Of a stretch of 64,000 bases of DNA, positions 9,048 through 16,553 are shown piece by piece. Below the pieces are notes generated by a model, which made no database searches, was not told where the DNA came from, and was given only the letters and a program-made list of their open reading frames with translations. The position numbers and the translations under genes are program-made. The first letter of the stretch is position 1. Each line of letters starts with the position of its first letter. Source of the stretch: CAIWHR01 sp963781285 (GTDB lineage: Bacteria > Pseudomonadota > Gammaproteobacteria > Burkholderiales > Casimicrobiaceae); NCBI GenBank assembly GCA_963781285.1, contig CAWAFI010000023.1:124001-188000 (forward strand), in the 5' to 3' direction.

Positions 9048-9237
9048 TGTCCCGTTCCGGAAATACCTTGCACAAAAGCGGACGAGAAACGGCGCACTGC
9101 TTTGTCGCATCGCTCGCGTATATTCCCGATATACGTCTCGCTCTGCTTCGCGCATTACGCCGTTTTCGCCGCTTTTGCTGTAATGACGTGGCGCTGGCCC
9201 GCAAATTCGGCAAGTTACTTCCGGAACGGAACACTAG
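9044..9237. mobile_element. MITE-like imperfect palindrome, about 194 bp
   Basis: The two ends are inverted copies: left CTAGTGTCCCGTTCCGGAAA and right, reverse-complemented, CTAGTGTTCCGTTCCGGAAG. The complementarity continues inward (ACAAAAGCGG on the left, GCAAAAGCGG on the right strand). It ends in a central hairpin, CGTATAT-TCCCG-ATATACG, at about 9115-9133. The whole element can therefore fold into one long stem. It encodes no transposase, so it would have to be mobilised in trans. The palindromic CTAG at both ends may be, or may include, a target duplication. Confidence 0.7.
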
Positions 9238-9243
9238 CGGCTG

Positions 9244-9430
9244 GTGACCGCGACGCGGCACTATGCGGCACTCGGCAACAAGGATCAGGCCTTCAAGTGG
9301 TTCGACCGGCGTTATGAGACTCGTTTTGCCGTCATGCATTCGTTGCGCGTGTCGCCAACCTTCAAGTCGCTACGCGATAGTGCAACGCTACGCGGGCCTC
9401 GTCTTGGATTCGCCTACTCCTGCTGGTAGA
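9244..9430 (+). pseudogene. Remnant of the C-terminus of a TPR-repeat protein
   Basis: Starting in the GTG frame, the translation HYAALGNKDQAFKWFDRRYE then SLRVSPTFKSLRD matches the last TPR and tail of the adenylate-cyclase/TPR family (pattern YAALGDKDQAFAWLERAYE...P.FD.LR.D). The expected continuation RYAGL is found, but in the +1 frame (near 9377-9391), so the fragment is also frameshifted. No upstream part of such a gene is present; the fragment starts immediately after the palindromic element. It is a dead remnant and is not expected to be expressed. Confidence 0.55.
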
Positions 9431-9439
9431 CTCATTCAC

Positions 9440-10025
9440 ATGACCGCGCCCTCAATCAGCCGCTATCCAGTCCCAAAACTCGAGGACCTGCCCGACGACA
9501 TCCGGGCGCGCATGCTCGAGGTGCAGGAGAAAGCTGGTTTCATACCGAATGTCTTTCTGACGCTCGCGCATCGGCCCGACGAGTTCCGCGCATTCTTCGC
9601 GTACCACGATGCGCTGATGCTGAAAGAAGGTGGGCTGACCAAGGCCGAGCGCGAGATGATCGTGGTTGCCACCTCCGGCGCCAACGACTGTCTCTATTGC
9701 ATCGTGGCGCACGGGGCGATCCTGCGCGTCTACGCCGAAGAATCCGTACGTCGCCGACCAGGTGGCGGTGAACTACCGCGAGGCCGATATCTCGCCGCGG
9801 CAGAAAGCGATGCTTGCTTTCGCGGTGAAGGTCGCCTTGCGCAGCGCCGAGATCGACGAGACGGATTTCGCTGCATTGCGCGCCCACGGCTTCTCCGCCG
9901 AGGACATCTGGGACATTGGCGCGATTGCCGCATTCTTCGCGCTGTCTAACCGGATGGCCGGTCTCATCGCGATGCGGCCAAACGATGAATTCTATCTGCT
10001 GGGCCGGGTGCCGAGGACCAAGTAA
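9440..10025 (+). pseudogene. AhpD-like peroxidase-related protein with one frameshift
   Basis: This is a carboxymuconolactone-decarboxylase/AhpD-fold protein (uncharacterised peroxidase-related family). From the ATG it reads MTAPSISRYPVPKLEDLP, reaches the redox motif CLYCIVAHGAI (near residues 82-92) and continues in frame to about 9735. From there the family sequence resumes one frame over as KNPYVADQVAVNYREADIS and runs to RVPRTK. A single extra base in GCCGAAGAAT (9734-9743) explains the shift. Both halves are otherwise well conserved and the CxxC is intact, so this is either a very recent mutation or a sequence error. Confirmed intact, it would encode a protein of about 194 residues. Confidence 0.75.
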
Positions 10026-10115
10026 GTTAGCGCATGGACCCGGCAAGGGGCCAGGGTAACGAGTTCCGAATCGATTGGGTGCGGCCGCGAATCGAGGGCG
10101 GTAAAAGGGGTCTCG

Positions 10116-10121
10116 TATAAT
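10116..10121 (+). promoter_or_regulatory. Possible -10 box of the STAS-MBL-phosphatase operon
   Basis: A perfect TATAAT lies 42 bp upstream of the GTG start of the STAS gene, in the 137-bp spacer after the AhpD-like gene. No good -35 hexamer was found at 17 bp. A GGGGGAGGGGGG stretch (10143-10155) between it and the start codon provides the ribosome-binding site. Confidence 0.35.
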
Positions 10122-10162
10122 CCCCGTTCCGGCCCTCGCGACAGGGGGAGGGGGGACTCAGC

Positions 10163-10554
10163 GTGGAATTCTCGAGCCGCCAAATCGCCGATGTCGTCGT
10201 GGCCAAACCGGTTGGCCGCATCGACCATGCCGCCGCGCCCCTGCTCGAACAGGCGTTGTTGCCACTGGTGACCCCTTCCGCCGGCAGCAACACCGGTCTC
10301 GTTGTCGATCTGGCCGACGTCGAGTACATCAGCAGCGTCGGGCTGCGCGTGCTGATGGTTGCCGCCAAGCAGGCACGCGCCCGGGGGGCGCGAATTGCGG
10401 TTGCGGCATTGCGCCCGTCGTCGTTGAAATCTTCGCCATCAGCCGCTTCGATGCGGTCCTCGACGTCTACCCGTCGGTCCGCAGCGCGCTCGAAGGGATT
10501 TCATCGCTCGCACTTTCGGAATTCGACGCAATGCAGCGATCGGCGTCAGCATGA
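10163..10554 (+). pseudogene. STAS-domain anti-sigma-factor antagonist, one apparent frameshift
   Basis: A SpoIIAA-like STAS protein, the phosphorylatable switch partner of a kinase/phosphatase pair. The GTG frame reads MEFSSRQIADVVVAKPVGRID and carries the phospho-acceptor region VEYISSVGLRVLMVA (residues about 53-67; the SS pair holds the usual serine). After A-A-L near 10409 the family sequence continues one frame over as APVVVEIFAISRFDAVLDVY and ends at the TGA of 10552. One missing base around 10409-10411 (GCATTGCGCC where GCATTGGCGCC would keep frame) restores about 130 residues. The restored stop overlaps the next ATG as ATGA, which argues that the gene is normally intact and coupled. 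Confidence 0.75.
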
Positions 10555-11510
10555 AACGAATCCGCTTCTGGGGCACGCGAGGCTCGCTTCCCGTTGCCCT
10601 CACTGCAAGCGAGGTGCGTCGGAGGCTGACCACGGCGCTGCGTACGGCGTCTGGTCGCGTGCTGCGCTCCGATCGCGAGATCGACGACTATGTCGGCAGC
10701 TTGCCGTTCGACGTCGCCGGCACGTACGGCGGGCATACCTCGTGCGTCGAAATCGAGACCGGCGGCCCCGACTACGTCGTGTGCGATCTCGGCAGCGGCG
10801 TGCGCCCGTTCGGGCAAGCCGCAATCACCCGCCACGGGCCGGCAACACCGCGGACGTATCACGTGTTCATGTCCCACGTTCACTGGGACCACATCATGGG
10901 CCTGCCTTTCTTCACGCCGGCGTACATTCCGGGCAACCGGATTTGTTTCTACGGCGGCCATCCCGACCTCGAGTCGGCGCTGCGACGGCAGATGGACCCG
11001 CCTTCGTTTCCTGTGGATTTTTCCTTTCTGCGCGCGAACCTGGAGTTCGTGCGGCTGGAGCCGGGCACCCGCTACGACTTGGCCGGCATGACCGTCACCG
11101 CAAAGCTGCAGCGGCATGGGGGCGATTCGTACGGTTACCGCTTCGCCGCGAACGACAGGGTCGTCGTGTACTCGACCGATTCCGAGCACAAGCTCGAGGA
11201 TTCTGCCGAAGCCCAGGGTTTCGCCGAATTCTTTCGCAGCGCCGACGTCGTCATCTTCGATGCGATGTACTCGCTTGCCGACGCCGTGTCGGTCAAGGCA
11301 GACTGGGGCCATTCCAGCAACGTGGTCGCCGTCGAGCTCTGCCAACTTGCGGGAGTGCGGCACTTGTGCCTGTTCCATCACGAACCGGCAGCCGACGACG
11401 CGGCGATCGCAAAGGTACTTGCGGACGCGCGGCGCCTGGAGGAAATCACGCGCACCGGCGAGCCGATGCACATCAGCGCCGCCTACGACGGAATGGAAAT
11501 TGCGTTGTGA
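10551..11510 (+). CDS. Metallo-beta-lactamase-fold hydrolase in a signalling operon
   Basis: A 319-residue MBL-fold protein, begun by the typical MKRIRFWGTRGSLP. The metal-binding motif HVHWDH is intact near residues 107-112. Further ligand candidates are the D/H residues in YSTDSEHK and in LCLFHHEP near the C-terminus. About 40 residues inserted between the first strand and TYGGHTSCVEI carry the arginine-rich linker seen in this subfamily. Its ATG overlaps the restored STAS stop by ATGA, and its own stop overlaps the next GTG by GTGA, so all three genes look translationally coupled. Substrate is unknown; a phosphodiester or cyclic-nucleotide substrate is only a family-level possibility. Confidence 0.88.
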   Translation: MKRIRFWGTRGSLPVALTASEVRRRLTTALRTASGRVLRSDREIDDYVGSLPFDVAGTYGGHTSCVEIETGGPDYVVCDLGSGVRPFGQAAITRHGPATPRTYHVFMSHVHWDHIMGLPFFTPAYIPGNRICFYGGHPDLESALRRQMDPPSFPVDFSFLRANLEFVRLEPGTRYDLAGMTVTAKLQRHGGDSYGYRFAANDRVVVYSTDSEHKLEDSAEAQGFAEFFRSADVVIFDAMYSLADAVSVKADWGHSSNVVAVELCQLAGVRHLCLFHHEPAADDAAIAKVLADARRLEEITRTGEPMHISAAYDGMEIAL

Positions 11511-13669
11511 TTCCCGCAACGGCCGCGGAGGTGCCCGCGCCACGGATCCGAAGCATCCGCGTCACGGGCTCCCTGGTGCTGATCGCACTGGCCATCCTGA
11601 TCGCGCTGGACCCGTCCTGGAACCAACGCCTTCCCGCCGCAGGATTCGATGCCTACCAGCTCATTACGCCGCGGCAGGTCGAGACGCTGCCGGTCACGGT
11701 GGTCGAGATCGACGACAAGAGCCTCAGCGCATTGGGCCGGTGGCCTTGGCCGAGGACGCTGCTGGCACAGCTGATCGACGACATCAACCGTAACGGGCCT
11801 GCCGTCATCGGCATCGACATTTTCATGCCCGAGGCGGACCCGTTGTCCCCGGATCGACTCGTCGGGCGCAGCAAAGGAGAGCCCCCCCGACGATACGAAG
11901 AGCTCGCTGCGCTGCCGTCGAACGACAAGATCTTGGCCCAATCGCTTGCCGCAACACGCAGCGTGCTGGCGATCGTAGGCACACCCAACGCTACCGGGAT
12001 GCCGCTGCGCGTCGCCCCGTTCGTCGTACAGCAGGCGCGCGCGGCGGCCGGTTCGCCGGTGGTTGCTTTGCCAACGGTCAAACGATTCGCGGGTGCGCTG
12101 ACCAGTGTCGATGAGCTCAATCGCGCTGCCTCCGGCGGAGGCCTGATTTCCGTCGATTCCGCGGGAGGCGCAATTCGACGCATCCCGCTGGTCGCGAACA
12201 TCGACGACAGGTTGGTGCCGGCATTCGCTGTCGAAGTGCTGCGCGTGGCAATGGGCGCACCTTCATGGCGCCTCGTTGTGTCCGGATCCTCCGTCAACGG
12301 CATCGCGGTCGGGAAGGCTTTCATCCCGACCGAAGGCGACGGCGGCGTGCGCATCTACTATTCGCCGCGCAACGCCGGACGGTTCGTGTCGGCCGTGGAC
12401 GTGCTACAGGGCAACGTCGACCCGGCCCGTATCAGGGGGCAACTGGTTCTCGTCGGCGTCACCGGGACCGGATTGGGTGACTACCCCTACACCTCGTTGG
12501 CCGAAGCGATGCCCGACAGCGAGATCCACGCGCAGTTGCTGGAGAACATGCTCGACCGCACGTTGCTGATTCGCCCGACGTGGGCGCCCGCGCTCGAGGC
12601 AACCCTTTTTCTTCTGCTTGGCGCACTGCTCGTTTGGGCCACCCCCACATGGAAGTCGGGCCACGCAGCGCTGCTTGCAGCCGGCTGCCTTGCCGCGCCC
12701 GTTGCTGTCGGGTACGGCGCGTTTCGCTCGTTTCGGCTCGTGCTCGATGCGGCGACGCCCGGCGTCGCCCTGCTGCTTCTTTTCGGCATCTTGCTCCTGC
12801 TGACCCTCGCCGAAGCGACCCGCCAGAAGAAGACGCTCGAGCGGGCAATGCACGCGGAGCGTGAGCGAAGCGCCCGCATGGTCGGGGAGCTCGAGGCGGC
12901 CCGACGCGTTCAGGTGGCGTTCCTGCCGGATGTCGATCAGTTTCGCAATGACCCGCGCATCGACCTTGCCGCGGCGATGACGCCGGCCCGTGAGGTGGGC
13001 GGCGATCTCTACGACTTCTTCCGCCTCGACGATCGCAAGCTCTTCTTCCTCGTCGGGGACGTTGCCGGCAAGGGCCTGTCGGCGAGCATCTTCATGGCGG
13101 TCAGCAAGGCGCTATACAAGAGCGCGACGCTGCGGGCGGCGGCTGCCGATCTTGGCGCGCTCATGTCCGAGGCCAACGCCGAAGTGTCGCGCGACAATCC
13201 GCAGATGCTGTTCGTGACGGCATTCGCGGGCGTTCTGGATCTCGATACCGGGGATCTCACCTATTGCAATGCGGGACACGAGAACCCATTTCTCGTCGCT
13301 CCGACGGACGCCTCCGTGCGCCGACTCGAAGACGGCGGTGGCCCTCCCCTGTGCGCGGTCGAAGCGTTCGCCTACCGCGGCGTCCAGGATCGGATGCGGC
13401 CGGGGGAGCTGCTGTGCGTGATTTCGGATGGGGTCACCGAAGCGCAGAGTCTCGCGGGCGATCTGTACGGCAGCGGGCGCGTACGCGACACGCTGCGCGG
13501 GGTCCTGCGGGGCAGTGTGACGACGGCGAGCGCCTTCGTCGATGCCCTGTGCGGCGACGTCGAATCGTTTGCGGCCGGCGTCGAGCCTGCCGACGACCTC
13601 ACCGTGCTGGTGCTGCGCTGGTTAGGTCCGGGAGCAAGTGCGCCCATCGGCGGTCCAGCCGGTGCGTGA
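11507..13669 (+). CDS. CHASE2-domain membrane sensor with SpoIIE/PP2C Ser phosphatase output
   Basis: A 720-residue sensor-phosphatase. An N-terminal membrane helix (LVLIALAILIAL, about residues 20-33) precedes a periplasmic CHASE2 domain (VVEIDDKSLSALGRWPWPR; GIDIFMPEADP). Three closely spaced helices follow (about 363-450). After a coiled linker (EAARRVQVAFLPD) comes a SpoIIE-type PP2C domain with its metal motifs: EVGGDLYDFF, VGDVAGKGLSASIF, ISDGVTEAQ and PADDLTVLVL. The expected action is dephosphorylation of the STAS protein encoded two genes upstream, in response to an external cue. The GTG start overlaps the MBL stop. The cognate anti-sigma kinase is not in the window. Confidence 0.9.
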   Translation: MIPATAAEVPAPRIRSIRVTGSLVLIALAILIALDPSWNQRLPAAGFDAYQLITPRQVETLPVTVVEIDDKSLSALGRWPWPRTLLAQLIDDINRNGPAVIGIDIFMPEADPLSPDRLVGRSKGEPPRRYEELAALPSNDKILAQSLAATRSVLAIVGTPNATGMPLRVAPFVVQQARAAAGSPVVALPTVKRFAGALTSVDELNRAASGGGLISVDSAGGAIRRIPLVANIDDRLVPAFAVEVLRVAMGAPSWRLVVSGSSVNGIAVGKAFIPTEGDGGVRIYYSPRNAGRFVSAVDVLQGNVDPARIRGQLVLVGVTGTGLGDYPYTSLAEAMPDSEIHAQLLENMLDRTLLIRPTWAPALEATLFLLLGALLVWATPTWKSGHAALLAAGCLAAPVAVGYGAFRSFRLVLDAATPGVALLLLFGILLLLTLAEATRQKKTLERAMHAERERSARMVGELEAARRVQVAFLPDVDQFRNDPRIDLAAAMTPAREVGGDLYDFFRLDDRKLFFLVGDVAGKGLSASIFMAVSKALYKSATLRAAAADLGALMSEANAEVSRDNPQMLFVTAFAGVLDLDTGDLTYCNAGHENPFLVAPTDASVRRLEDGGGPPLCAVEAFAYRGVQDRMRPGELLCVISDGVTEAQSLAGDLYGSGRVRDTLRGVLRGSVTTASAFVDALCGDVESFAAGVEPADDLTVLVLRWLGPGASAPIGGPAGA

Positions 13670-13710
13670 GCCCCGCCGCTCTCACCGGCACCTGACGGCT
13701 CGGCCAGGCT

Positions 13711-14319
13711 TCAGCGCACGAGGATTTCGACCCGGCGGTTGCGCGGCTCGGCGACACCGTCCGCAGTCGGAACGGCCGGTTCGCGCTTGCCGCGCCCGGC
13801 CGCGACGATATTTTCGGGCGCGATGCCGAGGTGGATGAGCGCCGTTCGAACTGTCTCCGCACGCTGCCGCGCCAACGCATCATTGAACGGGTCGCTCCCG
13901 ACCCGGTCGGTATGCCCGATGACCACGATATCGGGCACCGGGCGCGCAGCGATCTCCGCAAAGACACGTTGGAGGCTTCGCTTCGAATCGTCGGTAAAGT
14001 CATCGGTACCCTCGACGAAGTAAAGTGTGAATTGCACCGGACGCGGCGGTTGCGCAGCGAGTGCCGGGCCGAAGATAGTCTGCACTTCCGTCGCGTTCGA
14101 TTGGTACGCGCGCGGGCCCGACGTCGTCAGATTGGCCGCGGCATAGGGCGCCCTGAGTACCACCTGTTTTTCGCCCTCCCGTACCACGAGCGACGTATCG
14201 CGGCTGTCCTTATCGGGCAACAGCACGACCGTCCCGACCTTCGTCGCGCAACCTCCCAGCAGCCCGATTGCGAAGGCGCCGGCAACGCAGGCGTCAATAG
14301 GGCGACGATGTCGCATCAT
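13711..14319 (-). CDS. OmpA-family C-terminal-domain lipoprotein/periplasmic protein
   Basis: A protein of about 200 residues that ends in an OmpA peptidoglycan-binding domain: FTLYFVEGTDDFT, DIVVIGHTDRVGS, DALARQRAETVRTAL and the terminal NRRVEILV. The N-terminus MMRHRRPIDACVAGAFAIGLLGGC carries a signal peptide with the lipobox-like LLGGC, so a lipoprotein anchored in the outer membrane is likely. Three ATGs within 10 bp could start it; all lie inside the last 31 bp of the fecR-like gene, so the two genes overlap and are co-translated. It converges with the CHASE2 phosphatase gene across a 41-bp spacer. Confidence 0.8.
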   Translation of the reverse strand: MMRHRRPIDACVAGAFAIGLLGGCATKVGTVVLLPDKDSRDTSLVVREGEKQVVLRAPYAAANLTTSGPRAYQSNATEVQTIFGPALAAQPPRPVQFTLYFVEGTDDFTDDSKRSLQRVFAEIAARPVPDIVVIGHTDRVGSDPFNDALARQRAETVRTALIHLGIAPENIVAAGRGKREPAVPTADGVAEPRNRRVEILVR

Positions 14320-14764
14320 CGGCATGCACGACAAATTCGGTGCCGCGCACGCCCAGCACGGCAAACGGCGTGCGCACCGTCATTGCTTCCGGCGATTGCT
14401 TCGCGATGCGGCCGGAAACCACCGCCAGCGATCCCTTCTGCAGCGACGTGGCGAACGCTCCCTGGTTGGTCGTCGAATCGAACTCGTACTGATCGAGCGA
14501 CAGCGAGCTGTTCGGTCCCAGCGAGAGCAGCGCGTTGTCGCTCATGTTGATCCCAACCGACCCGTCGGCGCCGGTCTTCACGACATCCGACGTCTGCAGT
14601 CGCATGCCCACGGCAGCGGGTTGCGCGCTGGCACCGCGTTCGATCGTCACCGTGCCTTTCGCAACCTTGATCTGGCCGATGTCAGCCGCCGAAACCGGCA
14701 GCACGAGCGCCAAGGCGAGACCCGCGACCAGTGCGTTCCAGTACCACGTTAATGGCATTCGCAT
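14294..14764 (-). CDS. FecR-domain secreted protein
   Basis: A 156-residue exported protein. It has a signal peptide (MRMPLTWYWNALVAGLALAL...PVSAA, cleavage near residue 27), then a FecR domain (IGQIKVAKGTVTIERG; LQTSDVVKTGADGSVGI; LGPNSSLSLDQYEF; SGRIAKQSPEAMTV; TPFAVLGVRGTEF). It lacks the cytoplasmic/TM part of iron-citrate FecR, so it is the stand-alone periplasmic type often found with CHASE2 sensors. The start ATG has GGAG 6 bp upstream; the frame stays open further upstream but without homology. It overlaps the ompA-like gene downstream. Confidence 0.82.
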   Translation of the reverse strand: MRMPLTWYWNALVAGLALALVLPVSAADIGQIKVAKGTVTIERGASAQPAAVGMRLQTSDVVKTGADGSVGINMSDNALLSLGPNSSLSLDQYEFDSTTNQGAFATSLQKGSLAVVSGRIAKQSPEAMTVRTPFAVLGVRGTEFVVHADDATSSPY

Positions 14765-14798
14765 CTTCGCTCCAGCGTCGGACTTGTTCAGCAGTTCA

Positions 14799-15422
14799 TC
14801 AGCGGCGGCACCGCGCGACGACGAATGCGAGCAACTCCGCGACGCTGGCATCGACCCGCTGCGTTTCGGTATCGATCGCGATGTCTTCGGATTCCGGCGC
14901 TTCGTAGGGCGCATCGACGCCGGTGAAATCCTTGAGGAGACCAGCACGGGCCTTCCGATAAAGACCTTTCGGATCGCGACCCTCGCAGGTCGCCAGCCCG
15001 GACTTGACGTAGACCTCGAAAAAGCGCCGTTCGCCGGCAGCGGCCCGCGCCCGCGCGCGATCCTCGCGATACGGCGAGATGAATGCCGTGATGCAGATCG
15101 CGCCGGAATCGGCAAACAGCGCCGCGACCTCGCCGATGCGGCGGATGTTCTCCTGCCGGTCGTGCGGGGAAAAACCGAGGTCGGAATTGAGGCCGCGGCG
15201 GACGTTGTCGCCGTCGAGTGTGTAGGCCTGCCAGCCAAGGTCCGTGAGCCGCCGCTCCAGCGCCATTGCGAGCGTGGACTTGCCGGAGCCCGGCAATCCG
15301 GTGAGCCATACCACAGCGCCGGAATGCCCGGTCCGCGCGGCGCGCTCTTCCGCGCTGACATGATGCCGGACGGGAGTGGTGTCGGCACTGCCTGCGGCGG
15401 GTGGCGGGAAGTTCGTGCTCAC
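14799..15422 (-). CDS. cysC: Adenylylsulfate (APS) kinase CysC
   Basis: Phosphorylates APS to PAPS with ATP. The 207-residue product has the P-loop GLPGSGKST near residue 42, LDGDNVRRGLNSDLGFS with the APS-binding arginine, and ENIRRIGEVAALFADSG. The lid region FFEVYVKSGLATCEGRDPKGLY and a final VDASVAELL complete the fold. The N-terminal 25 residues are a variable extension. No cysD/cysN genes are nearby, so it may serve PAPS supply for sulfotransfer, or sulfate activation encoded elsewhere. The spacing to the fecR-like gene (about 35 bp) would allow co-transcription, but no functional link is apparent. Confidence 0.93.
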   Translation of the reverse strand: MSTNFPPPAAGSADTTPVRHHVSAEERAARTGHSGAVVWLTGLPGSGKSTLAMALERRLTDLGWQAYTLDGDNVRRGLNSDLGFSPHDRQENIRRIGEVAALFADSGAICITAFISPYREDRARARAAAGERRFFEVYVKSGLATCEGRDPKGLYRKARAGLLKDFTGVDAPYEAPESEDIAIDTETQRVDASVAELLAFVVARCRR

Positions 15423-15515
15423 GCGAATGCCCGCCGGCGCCGCCAGCGTCGAGTTTCCATTCCGTCATCTTAACAGCGTGGGCGCAACCGCCCCAAGCAA
15501 CGCGCCGCACGCCGC

Positions 15516-15541
15516 AAAAAAACGGCGAGGTCGCCCTCGCC
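15516..15541 (-). terminator. Rho-independent terminator after the dienelactone hydrolase gene
   Basis: Read on the minus strand: stem GGCGAGG, loop GCGA, stem CCTCGCC, then G and seven T residues. The 7-bp perfect GC-rich stem with a T tract begins 26 bp beyond the hydrolase stop codon. It is the only clear intrinsic terminator noticed in the window. Confidence 0.85.
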
Positions 15542-15566
15542 GCATCGTGTGCCACCGCGTTGCGCT

Positions 15567-16448
15567 CTACACGGCGCCGTACTTCGCGAACCACGCGAGC
15601 ATCCGTTTCCAGGCGTCCTCGGAATCGCCCTTGCGATAGTTGTCAGGCCGGAAATCGGCATTGAAGCCATGCCCGGCCTCCGGATACACGACGAGCTCGG
15701 CCGGCGTACCTGCCGCCTTAAGCGCAGCAAAGAATTTGTCGACCTGGTCCACGGGAATTCCCGCGTCCTTGGCGCCGTAGAGGCCAAGCACCGGGACCTT
15801 GATCTCGTTCACGCGATCCATCGCCGTACGGGGCGTGTATTCGTTGGTCTGCCCGCCGACCGGGCCGTACCACGCGGCCGCTGCCTTGAGCTTCGGATTG
15901 GCGGCCGCGTAAACGAGCGTCGTGCGCCCGCCGCGGCAGAAGCCGGTGATCGCCATCCGCGCGACGTCACCCTTCTTGCTCGCGCGCGCGAATTCGACCG
16001 TCGCGTCGTAGTCGGAGATGAGCTCGGTGTCGTACTTGCTGTTCACGATCGGCGAGATTTCGGCCATCGTGGTCATCTTGGTGAGATCGGCCTTGCGCGT
16101 GTAGAGGTCGGGGACGATCGCGTAGTAGCCGGCCTTCGCCAGGCGCCGGCAGATGTCCTTCATGTACGGATTGAGGCCGAAGATCTCGGCCGCGACGAGA
16201 ACGACAGGGAACGGCCCGTCCTTCGCGGGCATGGCCCTGTAGCCGCGAAGATTGCCAGTAGCGGTCGGGATCGAGACGTCGTCGGCATCGAGCCCGACGG
16301 TGTCGGTCGTGATCTGCTGCGCCGAGGCCGGCTGTGACAGGGCCAAGGCGGCACTCGCCCCCAGCGCCGTCCAGATGAAATCGCGGCGGTCGAAGTCCTT
16401 CTCTTCCAGCATTCCCTTGATGTCCTGCTCGAGATTCAGCTTCATCAC
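15567..16448 (-). CDS. Dienelactone hydrolase family protein, Tat-type leader
   Basis: A 293-residue alpha/beta hydrolase. Residues 20-45 (EKDFDRRDFIWTALGASAAL...PASA) look like a twin-arginine export signal, so the enzyme probably acts in the periplasm. The nucleophile is the cysteine of GFCRGG (near residue 169), and the acid/base pair is supplied by a D in YGAKDAGIP and H in AGHGFN. This Cys-type triad is typical of carboxymethylenebutenolidase-like enzymes. MPAKDGPFPVVLVAAEIFGL is the usual N-terminal strand of the family. The substrate is not predictable. The gene is followed by a strong terminator and appears monocistronic. Confidence 0.88.
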   Translation of the reverse strand: MMKLNLEQDIKGMLEEKDFDRRDFIWTALGASAALALSQPASAQQITTDTVGLDADDVSIPTATGNLRGYRAMPAKDGPFPVVLVAAEIFGLNPYMKDICRRLAKAGYYAIVPDLYTRKADLTKMTTMAEISPIVNSKYDTELISDYDATVEFARASKKGDVARMAITGFCRGGRTTLVYAAANPKLKAAAAWYGPVGGQTNEYTPRTAMDRVNEIKVPVLGLYGAKDAGIPVDQVDKFFAALKAAGTPAELVVYPEAGHGFNADFRPDNYRKGDSEDAWKRMLAWFAKYGAV

Positions 16449-16553
16449 TTCCTCCAGATGGCAGCGCTCGCGCGGCGCAATCGACGAATCAAATGACGCA
16501 AACAGGCAGATCCGCGTGCAATTCCCGTTGCCACAATCATCCCGTGGGGATGG

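Noticed and set aside
9047..9247. Open frame inside the 194-bp palindrome
   Set aside because: It lies within a self-complementary element, has no ribosome site and its translation matches nothing I recognise.
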